Source: Candidatus Mycolicibacterium alkanivorans (lineage in GTDB: Bacteria; Actinomycetota; Actinomycetes; Mycobacteriales; Mycobacteriaceae). Taken from it: a stretch of DNA of 64,000 nucleotides. Location of the stretch: the NCBI RefSeq assembly GCF_022760805.1, contig NZ_JAIVFL010000001.1:2046001-2110000 (forward strand), given 5' to 3'. The first letter of the stretch is position 1. Each line of letters starts with the position of its first letter. Position numbers and translations under genes: made by a program. The notes below the pieces were generated by a model. It saw only the letters and a list, made by a program, of their open reading frames with translations. It was not told the DNA's origin and searched no databases. Of the stretch, positions 45,507-56,423 are shown one piece after another.

Positions 45507-46718
45507 TCAGCTGTCGTTGCCGACCGTCACCGCCGTGGCCTGCTCGGTGATCTCGTCGAGTTCATCTTCCTCGACATCAATCCCCGTGAGGTGGCGGCTG
45601 GTCAACCCGAGCACACCGGCGGCGGCCAGCACCGCTGCCGCACCGACCCAGAACGGCAGGTGCACACTGACCCGCTCACCGAGAAAGCCGGCCAGCCACG
45701 GCGCGAACGCGGCGCCGCCGAACCGGACGAAGCCGTAGGCCGCCGAGGCCACCCCGCGTTCGACCGGCGCGGCCTTCATCACCGTCTCGGTGATCAGGGT
45801 GTTGTTGATGCCGATGAACAACCCGGCGATCACCACACAGGAGGCCAGCACGGCCTTGTTGTCGGTACCCAGCGCCATCACCGCGAGCACCGCCGACATG
45901 CACAGCAGGTTCACCAGCAGCACCGGCACGGTACCGAACCGGGCTTGGAGCCGCGGGGCGGCGACCACCGAGGTGAAGGCCAGCGCAAGGCCCCAGCCGA
46001 AGAAGATCAGCCCGATCTGGTGCGCGCTCATGTTCAGGGGGAACGGGGTGAACGCCAGCAGGGTGAAGAATCCGAAGTTGTAGAGCAGCGCCGTGATCGC
46101 CACACCGAGCAGGCCGCGGTGGCGCAGAGCGCGGAACGGGTCGGCCAGTGTGGTGGCGCGTTGCGGGCGGGGTGTCTCGGGCAGCAGCACGGCGGTCACC
46201 ACCAGGGCGACGGCCATCAGCGCCGACACCCCGAAGAACGGCCCGCGCCACGAGATCGAACCCAGCACGCCGCCGACCAGCGGCCCCACCGCGATGCCCA
46301 GCCCCAGCGCGGCCTCGTAGAGGATGATCGCCTGGGCCACCGAGCCACGCGCGGAGCCGACGATGGTCGCCAGGGCGGTTGCGATGAACAGCGCATTGCC
46401 CAGGCCCCACAGGGCCCGCCAGCCGACGATGCCCATCACGGTGTCCGACATTCCGGCCAGCCCGGCGCCGGCGATGATGACGACAAGGCCGAGCAGCAGT
46501 GTGCGCTTGGGTCCGATGCGGCTGGACACCACGCCGGTGATCAGCATGGCCACCCCCATCACGGCCATGTAGCTGGTGAACAGCAGCGACACCTGTGACG
46601 GCGTGGCATCCAGGCTGTCGGCGATGGGCTTGAGGATGGGGTCGACGAGCCCGATGCCCATGAAGGCGACGACGGACGCGAAGGCAACGGCCCAAACGGC
46701 CTTGGGTTGGCGCCACAT
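45507..46718 (-). CDS. MFS efflux transporter
   Basis: 403 residues, twelve spans, DHA1-type drug exporter features: FMGIGLVDPILKPIADSLDA, the loop SSRIGPKRTLLLGL and motif C-like ALGLGIAVGPLVGG. ATG 20 bp after the marR stop; both point the same way, so MarR probably controls it. Confidence 0.85.
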   Translation of the reverse strand: MWRQPKAVWAVAFASVVAFMGIGLVDPILKPIADSLDATPSQVSLLFTSYMAVMGVAMLITGVVSSRIGPKRTLLLGLVVIIAGAGLAGMSDTVMGIVGWRALWGLGNALFIATALATIVGSARGSVAQAIILYEAALGLGIAVGPLVGGVLGSISWRGPFFGVSALMAVALVVTAVLLPETPRPQRATTLADPFRALRHRGLLGVAITALLYNFGFFTLLAFTPFPLNMSAHQIGLIFFGWGLALAFTSVVAAPRLQARFGTVPVLLVNLLCMSAVLAVMALGTDNKAVLASCVVIAGLFIGINNTLITETVMKAAPVERGVASAAYGFVRFGGAAFAPWLAGFLGERVSVHLPFWVGAAAVLAAAGVLGLTSRHLTGIDVEEDELDEITEQATAVTVGNDS

Positions 46719-46738
46719 CGGTGGCTACTCCTAACTTC

Positions 46739-47194
46739 TCAGCGGTCGGATTCAGCAGCGGTGTCGAGATCGTCGAGCAGCCGGTGCAACGGCCCGATGG
46801 CTGCCGACAGAGTGTCGCGGTCCTCCTCGGAGAGGCGCGCGACGCGCGGATCGATGACGGCGGCCCGATCGGCCCTGACGCGGGCCAGGATGCGTTGACC
46901 CTCCGGCGTGATGCGAATGCGAACCGCGCGTGCGTCGTCGGGATCGGGGGTGCGGGCCACCAGCCCGGCGTCCTCGAGGCGACGGACCTGGGTGGTCATC
47001 GTCGGCTGCGAGCAGTGGTCGAGCTCGGCCAGATCGGAGATCCGGGCCTCGCCCTGGTCGTCGATCGTGCCGAGCAGCCGGGCCTGCGCCCACGGCAGCG
47101 GTAGCCGGATGCGCTGGGTGGCCAGCCGGTTGAGCTTGGCGACGACGGTGAGCAGGTCCGAGCCCAAGCCGGTGGTGGTGGTCTGCGGACTCAT
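46739..47194 (-). CDS. MarR-family regulator
   Basis: 151 residues. Winged helix: [20 protein letters not shown] then [20 protein letters not shown]. Cotranscribed with the MFS exporter and adjacent to a palindrome at 47207-47223. Ligand unknown. Confidence 0.88.
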   Translation of the reverse strand: MSPQTTTTGLGSDLLTVVAKLNRLATQRIRLPLPWAQARLLGTIDDQGEARISDLAELDHCSQPTMTTQVRRLEDAGLVARTPDPDDARAVRIRITPEGQRILARVRADRAAVIDPRVARLSEEDRDTLSAAIGPLHRLLDDLDTAAESDR

Positions 47195-47206
47195 CTCTCC
47201 ATATTT

Positions 47207-47223
47207 ACATAGAAATACTATGT
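47207..47223. promoter_or_regulatory. MarR operator candidate
   Basis: ACATAG-AAATA-CTATGT, a perfect 6-bp inverted repeat in AT-rich DNA 13 bp upstream of the marR start. Between divergent marR and the ECF gene, so it could control both. Confidence 0.6.
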
Positions 47224-47304
47224 TGTCAGACTCGGTCGAAGGTGGCTTTGCTCACAGGCAGGTCGCACGCGCTGCGGGGTCCGGCCGGCTGGCAGAATCG
47301 TGAG

Positions 47305-49374
47305 ATGACCGCGACGCGACCGGAGGCGCTGCAACAGCGGCCTCCCGGTCCGACGTCTTCGCGACAGCGCGGCACATCCCTGACTCCGGTGGAGATGGCG
47401 CAGGCCTCGGTGATGGCCGCGCTCAGCGCGGCGCTGACCATTCTGTCCATCGTCATCCCGTTCGCCGGCGGCCTCTCGCTGCTCGTGACCGTCCCGATGG
47501 GACTGCTCGGTTACCGCTACCGCGTCCGCGTGCTGCTGGCGGCCACCTTCGCCGCCAGCGTCATCGCGTTCCTCATCGCCGGCATCAGCGGCTTCATGGT
47601 GGTGCTGAACTGCGCCTATGTCGGCGGGCTCACCGGCATCATCAAGCGCCGCGGTCGCGGTACACCGACGGTAGTCGCGGTGTCGGTGGTCGCCGGGGTG
47701 ATCTCCGGGTTCTTCATCATCGCCGCGTTGACCGTCCTGGTCCGGTTGCGCACCCTGACGTTCGAGGCGATGACCGCCAACGTCGACGGCGTGGTCTCGG
47801 TGATGTCGCGCTTCGAGCCGTTCCGACCCGGCGCCGAGGACTTCAAACGCTTCTTCACCACCGCGCTGGACTACTGGCCGCTGTTGCTGATGGGCTACGC
47901 GATCCTGTCGATGATGATCGTCACCCTGGTCGGGTGGTGGGCGCTGTCGCGGGTGCTGCAACGCCTGCGCGGCATCCCCGACGTGCACAAACTCGAGCCG
48001 TCGGCCGAGGACGGGCCCGTGGCGCCCGTGCCGGTCCGGCTCGCCGAGGCGCGCTTCCGCTACCCGGGTGCCGCCCACGACGCGCTCGCGCCGCTGACCC
48101 TGACCGTCGAGGCCGGCGAACACGTCGCCGTCACCGGGGCAAACGGCTCGGGGAAGACCACGCTGATGCTGTTGCTGTCCGGGCGCGAACCCACCTCGGG
48201 CACCGTCGAGCGGCCCGGGGCGGTGGGGCTTGGCCGGCTGGGCGGGACGGCGGTGGTCATGCAGCATCCGGAGAGCCAGGTGCTGGGGACCAGGGTCGCC
48301 GACGACGTGGTGTGGGGACTGCCGCCGGGAACGCACACCGACATTGCGGCTCTGCTCGACGAGGTGGGCCTGGCCGGTATGGAGGAGCGCGACACCGGCG
48401 GGCTGTCCGGCGGTGAGCTGCAACGGCTGGCCGTGGCCGCAGCGCTGGCCCGCCAGCCCTCGATGCTGATCGCCGACGAGATCACCAGCATGGTCGACCA
48501 GCGTGGCCGCGAGACGCTGCTGAGCGTGCTGTCCGGACTGACCGAGCGCCACCGGATGACGTTGGTGCAGATCACCCACTACACCAACGAGGCCGACATT
48601 GCCGACCGCGTCGTCAATCTCAGCGACTCGCAGGACAACACCGACACGGTCGGCAGCGCCGCCGCGCCCGCGCCGACGATCGCCACCACACCGCATCGGG
48701 GGGCTCCGGTGCTGCAGCTCGACGGCGTCGGCCACGAATACGCCAGCGGCACCCCGTGGGCCAAGACCGCCCTGCGTGATGTGAGTTTCGCCGTCGCCGA
48801 GGGCGACGGCGTTCTCATCCACGGCGGCAACGGTTCCGGCAAGTCCACCCTCGCCTGGATCATGGCCGGGCTCACGACGCCGACCACGGGCTCCTGCCTG
48901 GTGCGCGGCCGCCCGGCGCACGATCACCTCGGCGAGGTGGCGATCGCGTTCCAGGCCGCCCGGCTGCAGCTGATGCGTGCCCGCGTCGACTCGGAAATCG
49001 CCTCGGCGGCGGGCTTTTCACCCGACGACAGGGTCCGGGTGGTCTCGGCACTGGGCGCGGTGGGACTGGATGCGTCGCTGGCCCGGCGCCGTATCGACCA
49101 GCTCTCCGGCGGGCAGATGCGCCGTGTGGTGCTGGCGGGGTTGCTGGCCCGCAAGCCGCAGGCGCTGATCCTCGACGAGCCGCTGGCCGGTCTGGACGCC
49201 GCCAGTCAGCGCGGGCTGCTGCGCCTGCTGGCGGATCTGCGCCACAACACCGGTCTGACGGTCGTGGTGATCTCACACGACTTCGTCGGCCTCGAAGAGC
49301 TCTGTCCGACTACATTGCACCTGACCGACGGCGTGCTGGCCGCGGCGCCGACGGCGGCGGGAGGTAGGTCGTGA
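47305..49374 (+). CDS. ECF-type importer: S component fused to two ATPase domains (Rv2326c-like)
   Basis: 689 residues. Residues 1-230 are a membrane substrate-binding region ([20 protein letters not shown]); then two ABC ATPase domains: Walker A ANGSGKTT and GNGSGKST, signatures [15 protein letters not shown] and [15 protein letters not shown], Walker B LIADE and LILDEPLAG. Works with EcfT encoded next. Substrate unknown. ATG 47305 with CAGAAT 6 nt upstream. Confidence 0.88.
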   Translation: MTATRPEALQQRPPGPTSSRQRGTSLTPVEMAQASVMAALSAALTILSIVIPFAGGLSLLVTVPMGLLGYRYRVRVLLAATFAASVIAFLIAGISGFMVVLNCAYVGGLTGIIKRRGRGTPTVVAVSVVAGVISGFFIIAALTVLVRLRTLTFEAMTANVDGVVSVMSRFEPFRPGAEDFKRFFTTALDYWPLLLMGYAILSMMIVTLVGWWALSRVLQRLRGIPDVHKLEPSAEDGPVAPVPVRLAEARFRYPGAAHDALAPLTLTVEAGEHVAVTGANGSGKTTLMLLLSGREPTSGTVERPGAVGLGRLGGTAVVMQHPESQVLGTRVADDVVWGLPPGTHTDIAALLDEVGLAGMEERDTGGLSGGELQRLAVAAALARQPSMLIADEITSMVDQRGRETLLSVLSGLTERHRMTLVQITHYTNEADIADRVVNLSDSQDNTDTVGSAAAPAPTIATTPHRGAPVLQLDGVGHEYASGTPWAKTALRDVSFAVAEGDGVLIHGGNGSGKSTLAWIMAGLTTPTTGSCLVRGRPAHDHLGEVAIAFQAARLQLMRARVDSEIASAAGFSPDDRVRVVSALGAVGLDASLARRRIDQLSGGQMRRVVLAGLLARKPQALILDEPLAGLDAASQRGLLRLLADLRHNTGLTVVVISHDFVGLEELCPTTLHLTDGVLAAAPTAAGGRS

Positions 49375-50195
49375 CGGCCGCCCGCCAGTCCCGTCCGGTG
49401 GTGCTGCTGCGCCCGGTCCCCGGTACCTCGGTGATCCACGAGCTGTGGGCGGGCACCAAACTCATTGTGGTGCTTGCCTTTTCGGCTCTCCTAGCGTTCT
49501 ACCCGGGATGGCTGTCGATCGCTCTGGTGGCCGTCGCGGTGGGCGCAGCGGTCTGGCTGGCCCACATCCCGCGCGGCGCGCTGCCCTCGATCCCGAAGTG
49601 GCTGTGGCTGCTGTTGCTGCTCGGCGCGGCGACCGCGGGACTGGCCGGCGGCAGCCCGGAGTTTCACCTCGGACCGGTCGACATCGGGTTGGGCGGGCTG
49701 CTGAAGTTCCTGCGGATCACCGCGGTGTCGATCCTGCTGCTGGCGCTCGGCGCGATGGTGTCGTGGACGACCAACGTCGCCGACGTGGCTCCCGCGGTGG
49801 CGCGGCTGGGTCGGCCGCTGAAGGTCCTGCGCATCCCGGTGGACGACTGGGCGGTGGCACTTGCCTTGGCGCTGCGGGCTTTTCCGATGCTGCTCGACGA
49901 GTTCCGCCTCATGTACGCGGCGCGGCGGTTGCGGCCCCGGCCGGTGCTGACCACGCGGCGGGCGCGACGGCGCCGCTGGGCCATCGAGATGGTCGACCTG
50001 CTTGCCGCGGGCATCACCGTGACGCTGCGCCGCGCCGACGAGATGGGCGATGCCATCACCGCGCGCGGTGGCACCGGGCAGATCGCCGCGGCACCGTCGG
50101 GGCCGCGGAGCGCGGACTGGGTGACGCTGGCCATCACGGTGCTGTTGTGCGCGTTGGCGATCGGACTGGAGATCGTCGGGCTGTCCGGCGGTTAG
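49371..50195 (+). CDS. EcfT transmembrane component (Rv2325c-like)
   Basis: 274 residues, hydrophobic, with the coupling motifs [20 protein letters not shown] and [19 protein letters not shown] overlaps the upstream stop. Completes the ECF importer. Ends convergently with uspC, the two stops overlapping in TTAG. Confidence 0.88.
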   Translation: MTAARQSRPVVLLRPVPGTSVIHELWAGTKLIVVLAFSALLAFYPGWLSIALVAVAVGAAVWLAHIPRGALPSIPKWLWLLLLLGAATAGLAGGSPEFHLGPVDIGLGGLLKFLRITAVSILLLALGAMVSWTTNVADVAPAVARLGRPLKVLRIPVDDWAVALALALRAFPMLLDEFRLMYAARRLRPRPVLTTRRARRRRWAIEMVDLLAAGITVTLRRADEMGDAITARGGTGQIAAAPSGPRSADWVTLAITVLLCALAIGLEIVGLSGG

Positions 50196-51462
50196 CGAGG
50201 TGCCGCGGTGTTGGCTGCGCGCTGCGCGGCCGCAAGCACTTCGGCGACGGGCGTTCTGCCGAGGAACATCTCGTCGAAGTAGGGCTTGATCGCCTGGTAG
50301 CCGGCGGCGAAGCCGGCACCGCCAGGTGCGGCGATCCGCGCGCCGTCGAGCACCGTGAAGAACGGGGTGACGTCGACGCCCTTGGCCGACCAGTAGTCGA
50401 AGTACACCTTCTGCGCGGCGAGCACAGCGGGGATTGCCGCGCCGCGCCTGCCGACGTATTCGTTGCCCTCGCGGCTGCCCAGCCACGCCAGCACCTCGCG
50501 GACAGCCTCGGGGTGGCGGCTGGCCGGATTGCCCGCCGCGGCAATGCCGTTGGTGACGCTGACCCGCCCCGCCGGCCCGATCGGAAGCATGGCGAGGCCC
50601 CACCGGAAGGTGGCCTGATCGGCGATCTGGGCCAGGTTGTAGGTGCCGGACTGGAAGATCGCCATCCGCCCGGACATGAACTGGTTGCGGCAGAAGTCGC
50701 CGTTGCCGTTGGTGTCCGACGCCGGTGGCGCCACCCGGTCGGTGTTGATTAGGCCGACGACGTAGCGGAACGCCTCGGCGGCCTGGGGATTGTCGAACGC
50801 GAACCGGTCGCCGGTGGCGAACTTTCCGCCGGCCGAACCGATGTAGTTGAGGTAGATGCCCTGCAGGTCGTTGGCCGCGTGTAGCTCCACTGGCGGCCGT
50901 GGGTGAGGCGGTGCAATAGCGGCCGCAGCGTGTCGTTGGCGGGGTCGGGATCCCAGCGCAGCGTGTTCAGCTCGGCTGGGTCGACGCCGTCGGCGGCCAG
51001 CAGGTCGGCGTTGTAGTACAGGGCGATACCGGCGTCGGTCAGTTGCGGCACCCCCCACAGCGTGCCGGTGCGGGTGAACTGCGCGACCACGGACTGGTCC
51101 CAGCCGGCACTGGGTTGCACGGCCATCAACCGGCTGTTGTCGGCGTACTCGGCGAAGTAGGCGTTGTTGATCCAGAAGACGTCGTCGGCGCCGCCGCCGG
51201 CCACGTCGGTGCGCAGGGTGTCGAAGTAGCTCGCGTAGGCCACGACGTTGACGCGCACCTCGAAACCGGGGTGGGTGCGGCTGAACTCGGCGAACGAGTC
51301 GCGGTAGGCGGCGGCGACCTGCTGGTCCCACAGCCGCACGGTGATCACCGTCTTGCCGCCCGGCGCACCGGTGCGGCCCAGCGCCCACACCCCGGCCACC
51401 AGCAGCAGCGCGACCCCGACCAGCGCGGCCAGCAGCAGCGTCGAGGTTCTCGGCCGGCTCAT
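50192..51462 (-). pseudogene. uspC: Sugar-binding protein UspC, frameshifted
   Basis: Type I extracellular solute-binding protein of the usp importer (Rv2318 equivalent, amino-sugar binding). An N-terminal membrane anchor (TLLLAALVGVALLLVAGVWA) starts the first frame, which continues to DTLRPLLHRLTHGRQWSY near 50880; the C-terminal half continues in another frame from AANDLQGIYLNYIGSAGG. One missing base near 50880 would restore the codon Asn before AANDL, giving 423 residues. Either a recent mutation or a sequencing error. Confidence 0.75.
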
Positions 51463-52271
51463 TTGAGCCCCGTCACCACGATCGAGCGCACGATGTGGCG
51501 CTGGAACGTCAGGAACAGCACGATCAGCGGGACGATCGCGACGGTCGTGGCGGCCATCACCAGCGTCCACTGCGCGTTGAACTGCGACTGCAGGCCCGCG
51601 GTGGCCACCGTCAGTACCCGCCAGGTGCTGCCACTGGTGATCACCAGCGGCCACATGAACGAATTCCATTGACTCACAACGGTGATCAGGGTCAGCGTCA
51701 CCAGGATCGGCTTGCTGGACGGCAGGATCACGTGCACGATCACGTCGAGGGTGTTGGCGCCGTCCAGCCGCGCGGCGTTGAGCAGGTCGGCGGGGATGGC
51801 CCTGAAGTACTCACGCAGCAGGAAGATCGCGTACGGCGAGCCGAACAGCAACGGCAGCACCAGCGCCCAGAACGTGTTGCGCAGACCGAGTTCGGCCATC
51901 ATCAGGTACAGCGGTACCACCGTCACCGTGGCGGGCACCATCAGCGTGGCGACATACACCCAGAACAGCGCGTCGCGTCCGGGGAACTCCAGGCGCGCGA
52001 ATGCGTAGGCCGCCAGCACCGAGAAAGTCAACTGGCCGATGGTGATGATCGCTGTCATCAGCGCGGTGACCGCCAGCGCCCGGCCGAACCCGGCGTCACC
52101 CAGCGCGGCATAGTTGGCCAGCGTCGGCGGATCGGGCAGCGACAGCGGTGTGCCGGTGGCGAACTGGTGCACGGAGGTGAACGACGTCAGCAGACCGAGC
52201 CCGAACGGGGCGAGCGTGAGCAGCGCCCCGGCGAGCATCCCGGCATAGATCAGCGCGTTACGTGAGGTCAT
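51459..52271 (-). CDS. uspB: Sugar ABC transporter permease UspB
   Basis: 270 residues, MalG-type permease: six spans and EAA loop LLNAARLDGANTLDVIVHVI. ATG overlaps the uspA end by 14 nt and its stop overlaps the uspC ATG (ATGA). Confidence 0.88.
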   Translation of the reverse strand: MTSRNALIYAGMLAGALLTLAPFGLGLLTSFTSVHQFATGTPLSLPDPPTLANYAALGDAGFGRALAVTALMTAIITIGQLTFSVLAAYAFARLEFPGRDALFWVYVATLMVPATVTVVPLYLMMAELGLRNTFWALVLPLLFGSPYAIFLLREYFRAIPADLLNAARLDGANTLDVIVHVILPSSKPILVTLTLITVVSQWNSFMWPLVITSGSTWRVLTVATAGLQSQFNAQWTLVMAATTVAIVPLIVLFLTFQRHIVRSIVVTGLK

Positions 52272-53139
52272 AGCTGATCCGGCGGCGGAAGTAGAGATGC
52301 TGGACGATCGTGGCGCCCACGAGGATCACGAACAGCACCAGCGCCATGACGGCCGCCCGCCCGATGGCCGCGGCGCCGAAGGCTTCGGCGTAGATGCGGT
52401 GGGCCACCAGGTCGGTGCGCCCGGCCGGACCACCGCCGGTCAGCGCGTACACCGTGTCGAACACCTGCGCGGCGCTGACGATGCCGGTGACCGAGACGAA
52501 GAACAAGGTCGGGCGCAGCATCGGCAGGGTGACACGCCAGAACCGCTGCCAGCCCGTCGCGCCGTCGAGGCGCGCGGCGGCCTGGATCTGCGGCGGGATG
52601 GCCAGGATGCCGGCCAGGAAGAACAGCGTCAGGTAGCCGACGTTGGTCCACACCGTGACCGCCGAGACCACCGGCAGCGCCAGGCCGGGATCGGTGAGCC
52701 ACTCGATGGGCCGGCCCAGCACAGTACTGACCGCGCCGTCGGTGGGCGCCAGGATCCAGTGCCACAGCACCGCCACCGCCAGCGGCGAGCACACCCACGG
52801 CACCACGTACAGCGTGCGGAATACCCCGCTGCCGGGAAGTTCGCGGGCCAGCAGCGAGGCCGCCGCCAAACCCAGGACGATCTGGGCGGGCACCACGATC
52901 GCGATGAAGATCAGTGTCACCAGCAGGGAGTTGCCGAAAGTGGCGTCGCTGAGAACCGATCGCCAATTGTCCAGACCCACATAGCGGATCGGGCCCAACA
53001 GATCCCAGCGGTGCAGGCTCAGCCACACCACGACGAGCATCGGCAGCAGCAGGAAGCACACCACCCCGAACAGGCTCGGCGCCAGCAGCGCGTACCCCAG
53101 CAGGGTCGAGCGCACACGCCGGGTGGTCACCCCAGTCAT
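52258..53139 (-). CDS. uspA: Sugar ABC transporter permease UspA
   Basis: 293 residues, MalF-type permease: LLGYALLAPSLFGVVCFLLL and EAA loop IQAAARLDGATGWQRFWRVT. First gene of uspABC. As in M. tuberculosis no ATPase is encoded in the operon; a shared ATPase is presumed. Confidence 0.88.
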   Translation of the reverse strand: MTGVTTRRVRSTLLGYALLAPSLFGVVCFLLLPMLVVVWLSLHRWDLLGPIRYVGLDNWRSVLSDATFGNSLLVTLIFIAIVVPAQIVLGLAAASLLARELPGSGVFRTLYVVPWVCSPLAVAVLWHWILAPTDGAVSTVLGRPIEWLTDPGLALPVVSAVTVWTNVGYLTLFFLAGILAIPPQIQAAARLDGATGWQRFWRVTLPMLRPTLFFVSVTGIVSAAQVFDTVYALTGGGPAGRTDLVAHRIYAEAFGAAAIGRAAVMALVLFVILVGATIVQHLYFRRRISYDLT

Positions 53140-53177
53140 TAAAGCCGGTGGCGGTGCCCGCCCGTTACGGTGTAGCG

Positions 53178-54692
53178 GTGAGTCCTCGTGTTGTCGACGC
53201 CGACTTCATCGCCCTGCCCCGCCAGCTGTTGGCCGATGCCGCGCTGACCGCCGCCATACAGGCGGGTGCCAGCTACGCCGACCTGCGCATCCACGCCATC
53301 ACCACCGAGGTGGTGCAGCTGCGTGACGGGGAGCTGGAGACCGCCGTCACCGACCGGGAGGTCGGGCTCGCGATCCGGGTCATCGTCGAGGGCACCTGGG
53401 GTTTTGCCTCCCATGCCGAGCTCGCGCCCGAGGTCGCCGCGGACACGGCGCGCCGGGCGGTGGCGGTGGCCAGGACGCTGGGCGCGCTGAACGCCGAGCG
53501 CATCGAGTTGGCCGCCGAACCCGTCTACGCCGAGGCCACCTGGGTGTCGAGCTACGCCATCGACCCGTTCACCATCTCGACCGCCGACAAGATCGGGCTG
53601 CTGGAGGAGTACTCCGGCCGGCTGTTGGCCGCCGACGGGGTGGACCACGTTTCGGCAATGGTCAACGCGGTCAAGGAGCAGGTGTTCTACGCCGACACGT
53701 TCGGCTCGAGCATCACGCAGCAGCGGGTGCGGGTGATGCCGGTTCTGGAGGCGGTGGCCGTCGACGCCGCGGCGGGCAGCTTCGAGTCGATGCGGACCCT
53801 GGCCCCGCCCACCGCGCGGGGCTGGGAGGCCCTGGCCGATGGCGAGGTCTGGGACTGGTCTTCCGAGCTGGCCGAGCTGCCCACCCTGCTGGCCGAGAAG
53901 ACGAAGGCGCCCAGCGTGGTCGCTGGGCCGACCGATCTGGTGATCGACCCGACCAACCTGTGGCTGACCATCCACGAATCGATCGGGCACGCCACCGAAT
54001 ACGACCGGGCGATCGGCTACGAGGCGGCCTATGCTGGCACGTCGTTCGCCACGCCGGACAAGCTGAACACGATGCGCTACGGCTCGCCGGTGATGAACGT
54101 GACCGCCGACCGAACCGTCGAATACGGTTTGGCGACAATCGGATACGACGACGAAGGTGTTGCAGCCCAAAGCTGGGATCTGGTGCGCGACGGGGTCTTC
54201 GTCGGCTATCAGCTCGACCGGGTGTTCGCGCCGCGACTGGGGCAGTCCAGGTCCAACGGCTGCTCCTATGCCGACTCCCCGCATCACGTGCCGATCCAGC
54301 GGATGGCCAACGTCTCGCTGCAACCCGGAGCCGACGACCTGAGCACCGTTGATCTGATCAGCCGGGTGAGCGAGGGCATCTACATCGTCGGCGACAAGTC
54401 GTGGTCAATCGACATGCAGCGCTACAACTTCCAGTTCACCGGGCAGCGGTTCTACCGCATCCGCGACGGCAGGCTCGACGGCCAGGTGCGCGATGTGGCC
54501 TACCAGGCCACCACCACCGCCTTCTGGAACTCGATGGAAGCCGTCGGCGGGCGAAAGACATGGCAACTCGGCGGGGCGTTCAACTGCGGCAAGGCTCAAC
54601 CCGGTCAGGTCGCAGCGGTGAGCCACGGCTGCCCATCGGCGTTGTTCCGCGGGGTGAATGTACTGAATACCCGTGAGGAGGCGGGCCGATGA
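53178..54692 (+). CDS. tldD: TldD-family metalloprotease (Rv2315c-like)
   Basis: 504 residues with the zinc motif HESIGHATE (HExxxH) and the TldD C-terminal glycine/histidine elements. TldD/TldE heterodimers degrade unfolded peptides and process modified peptides. GTG 6 nt after TACGGT suggests a leaderless mRNA. Confidence 0.9.
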   Translation: MSPRVVDADFIALPRQLLADAALTAAIQAGASYADLRIHAITTEVVQLRDGELETAVTDREVGLAIRVIVEGTWGFASHAELAPEVAADTARRAVAVARTLGALNAERIELAAEPVYAEATWVSSYAIDPFTISTADKIGLLEEYSGRLLAADGVDHVSAMVNAVKEQVFYADTFGSSITQQRVRVMPVLEAVAVDAAAGSFESMRTLAPPTARGWEALADGEVWDWSSELAELPTLLAEKTKAPSVVAGPTDLVIDPTNLWLTIHESIGHATEYDRAIGYEAAYAGTSFATPDKLNTMRYGSPVMNVTADRTVEYGLATIGYDDEGVAAQSWDLVRDGVFVGYQLDRVFAPRLGQSRSNGCSYADSPHHVPIQRMANVSLQPGADDLSTVDLISRVSEGIYIVGDKSWSIDMQRYNFQFTGQRFYRIRDGRLDGQVRDVAYQATTTAFWNSMEAVGGRKTWQLGGAFNCGKAQPGQVAAVSHGCPSALFRGVNVLNTREEAGR

Positions 54693-56080
54693 CCGCGCCT
54701 CGGCGAGGAGGGGCGCGAATGATTCCCGCACAACAGGTCGTCGAACTCGCCCTGGCGGCGGCCACCGTCGACGAGACTGTCGTCATCGTCACCGACCGCG
54801 CCGAAGCCTCATTGCGCTGGGCCGGGAACTCGATGACCACCAACGGGGTGTCGACCACCCGCTCCACGACCGTGATTTCCATTGTGCGCAAAGGGAACAC
54901 CTCTCATACGGGGTCAATCCGCACCAGCGACGTCGACCCGTCGGCGATCGGGGCACTGGTGGCCGCCGCCGAGCAGGCGGCGCACGCCGCTCCCGAGGCT
55001 CGCGACAGCGCGCCGCTGCGGTCCGGCAGCGGAACTCCCGACGACTGGAACAAGCCGGTGCCCGAGACCGGAGCGGAGGTGTTCGCCGATGTCGCCGAGT
55101 CACTGTCGGCCGGGTTCGGTGGCCCCGACCGGCTGTACGGCTACGCCCACCACCTGGTCGAGACGACGTTTTTGGCCACCTCGACCGGGGTGCGTCGCCG
55201 CTTCACCCAGCCCACCGGCACGGTGGAGATCAACGCCAAGCGCGACGGTGCCAGCGCCTGGGCCGGGGTCAGCACGCCGTGGTTCCATGACGTCCCGACC
55301 GACGCCATGCTCGAGGATCTGGCGATGCGGCTGGGCTGGGCCAATCGCACCGTCGAGCTGCCCGCCGGACGCTACGAGACGTTGATGCCGCCGTCGACCG
55401 TGGCCGACATGATGATCTACCTCGGCTGGTCGATGGAGGGCCGCGGCGCGCAGGAGGGACGCACCGCCCTGTCGGCGCCCGGCGGGGGAACGCGGGTGGG
55501 GGAGAAGCTGACCGGGCTTCCGCTGACGATGTACTCCGATCCGTTCGCAACCGGTCTGGAGTGCGCACCGTTCGTCGCCGCCACCAGCAGCTCCGAGCGA
55601 ATCTCGGTGTTCGACAACGGATTCGACATCGGCCGGGTCGACTGGATTCGCGACGGCACCATCAACGCGCTGGCCTACCCGCGGGCCGCGGCCGCCGAGT
55701 TCGGCACCCAGCCCGCGATGCCCGCCGACAACCTGCTGATGACCGGCGGCGCAGCCAGTCTCGCCGACATGGTGGCGGCCACCGAACGCGGCCTGCTGCT
55801 GACCACGCTGTGGTATATCCGCACCGTAGACCCGACCACGCTGCTGCTGACCGGGCTGACCCGCGACGGGGTGTACCTCATCGAGGACGGCGAGGTCACT
55901 GCGGCGGTCAACAACTTCCGGTTCAACGAGAGCCCGCTGGACCTGCTACGGCGGGCCGGCGAGGCCGGTGTGGCCGAGATGACGCTGCCGCGAGAGTGGG
56001 GCGACTGGGCCACCCGCGCGGTGATGCCGACGCTGAGAATCCCCGACTTCCACATGTCATCGGTGAGCCAGGCGCAATAA
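54689..56080 (+). CDS. tldE: TldE/PmbA-family protein (Rv2314c-like)
   Basis: 463 residues, the non-catalytic partner of TldD: RAEASLRWAGNSMTTNGV and C-terminal GVYLIEDGEVTAAVNNFRFN. ATG 54689 overlaps the tldD stop and has GAGGAGG; ATG 54719, also with a Shine-Dalgarno, is an alternative. Confidence 0.9.
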   Translation: MTAPRRGGARMIPAQQVVELALAAATVDETVVIVTDRAEASLRWAGNSMTTNGVSTTRSTTVISIVRKGNTSHTGSIRTSDVDPSAIGALVAAAEQAAHAAPEARDSAPLRSGSGTPDDWNKPVPETGAEVFADVAESLSAGFGGPDRLYGYAHHLVETTFLATSTGVRRRFTQPTGTVEINAKRDGASAWAGVSTPWFHDVPTDAMLEDLAMRLGWANRTVELPAGRYETLMPPSTVADMMIYLGWSMEGRGAQEGRTALSAPGGGTRVGEKLTGLPLTMYSDPFATGLECAPFVAATSSSERISVFDNGFDIGRVDWIRDGTINALAYPRAAAAEFGTQPAMPADNLLMTGGAASLADMVAATERGLLLTTLWYIRTVDPTTLLLTGLTRDGVYLIEDGEVTAAVNNFRFNESPLDLLRRAGEAGVAEMTLPREWGDWATRAVMPTLRIPDFHMSSVSQAQ

Positions 56081-56157
56081 TCCACTCAAGCGCAGTACGC
56101 CTGATTGCCGACTGCTGCCTCCGGCGTGCGACCATAGTGCTGCGCTGTCGGCGCCCA

Positions 56158-56231
56158 GGGGCGGTAGCTCAGTTGGTTAGAGCCGCGGACTCATAATCCG
56201 CTGGTCGCGGGTTCGAGCCCCGCCCGCCCTA
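56158..56231 (+). tRNA. tRNA with CAT anticodon, probably elongator tRNA-Met
   Basis: Acceptor GGGGCGG with CCGCCCT (one G-U), anticodon stem-loop GCGGACTCATAATCCGC, T-arm GCGGGTTCGAGCCCCGC. Not initiator type. The alternative, tRNA-Ile with lysidine-modified CAT, cannot be excluded from sequence alone. Confidence 0.88.
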
Positions 56232-56255
56232 CATGTTCCAATTTCAGGCCGAGTC

Positions 56256-56325
56256 AGCCCCCTCTTGACGCCGAGATAATCAGCGCTGACCTGCGAAAAC
56301 AGGTAAAGGGCTGGGTGAGGGGGCT
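56256..56325. terminator. Long inverted repeat downstream of tRNA
   Basis: AGCCCCCTC (56256-56264) and GAGGGGGCT (56317-56325) are exact complements, 52 nt apart, with a smaller ACCTG/CAGGT hairpin in the loop. No U tract follows. It may end tRNA or DUF5666 transcripts. Confidence 0.4.
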
Positions 56326-56423
56326 CTAGATTTCAGCGGCTTCTACTCCGAAACGATCCCTGAATACGAAATCCGCGGCGACTGATGCATCCCGGCACCG
56401 GCGAAGCGCGGACGGAGCCGATG

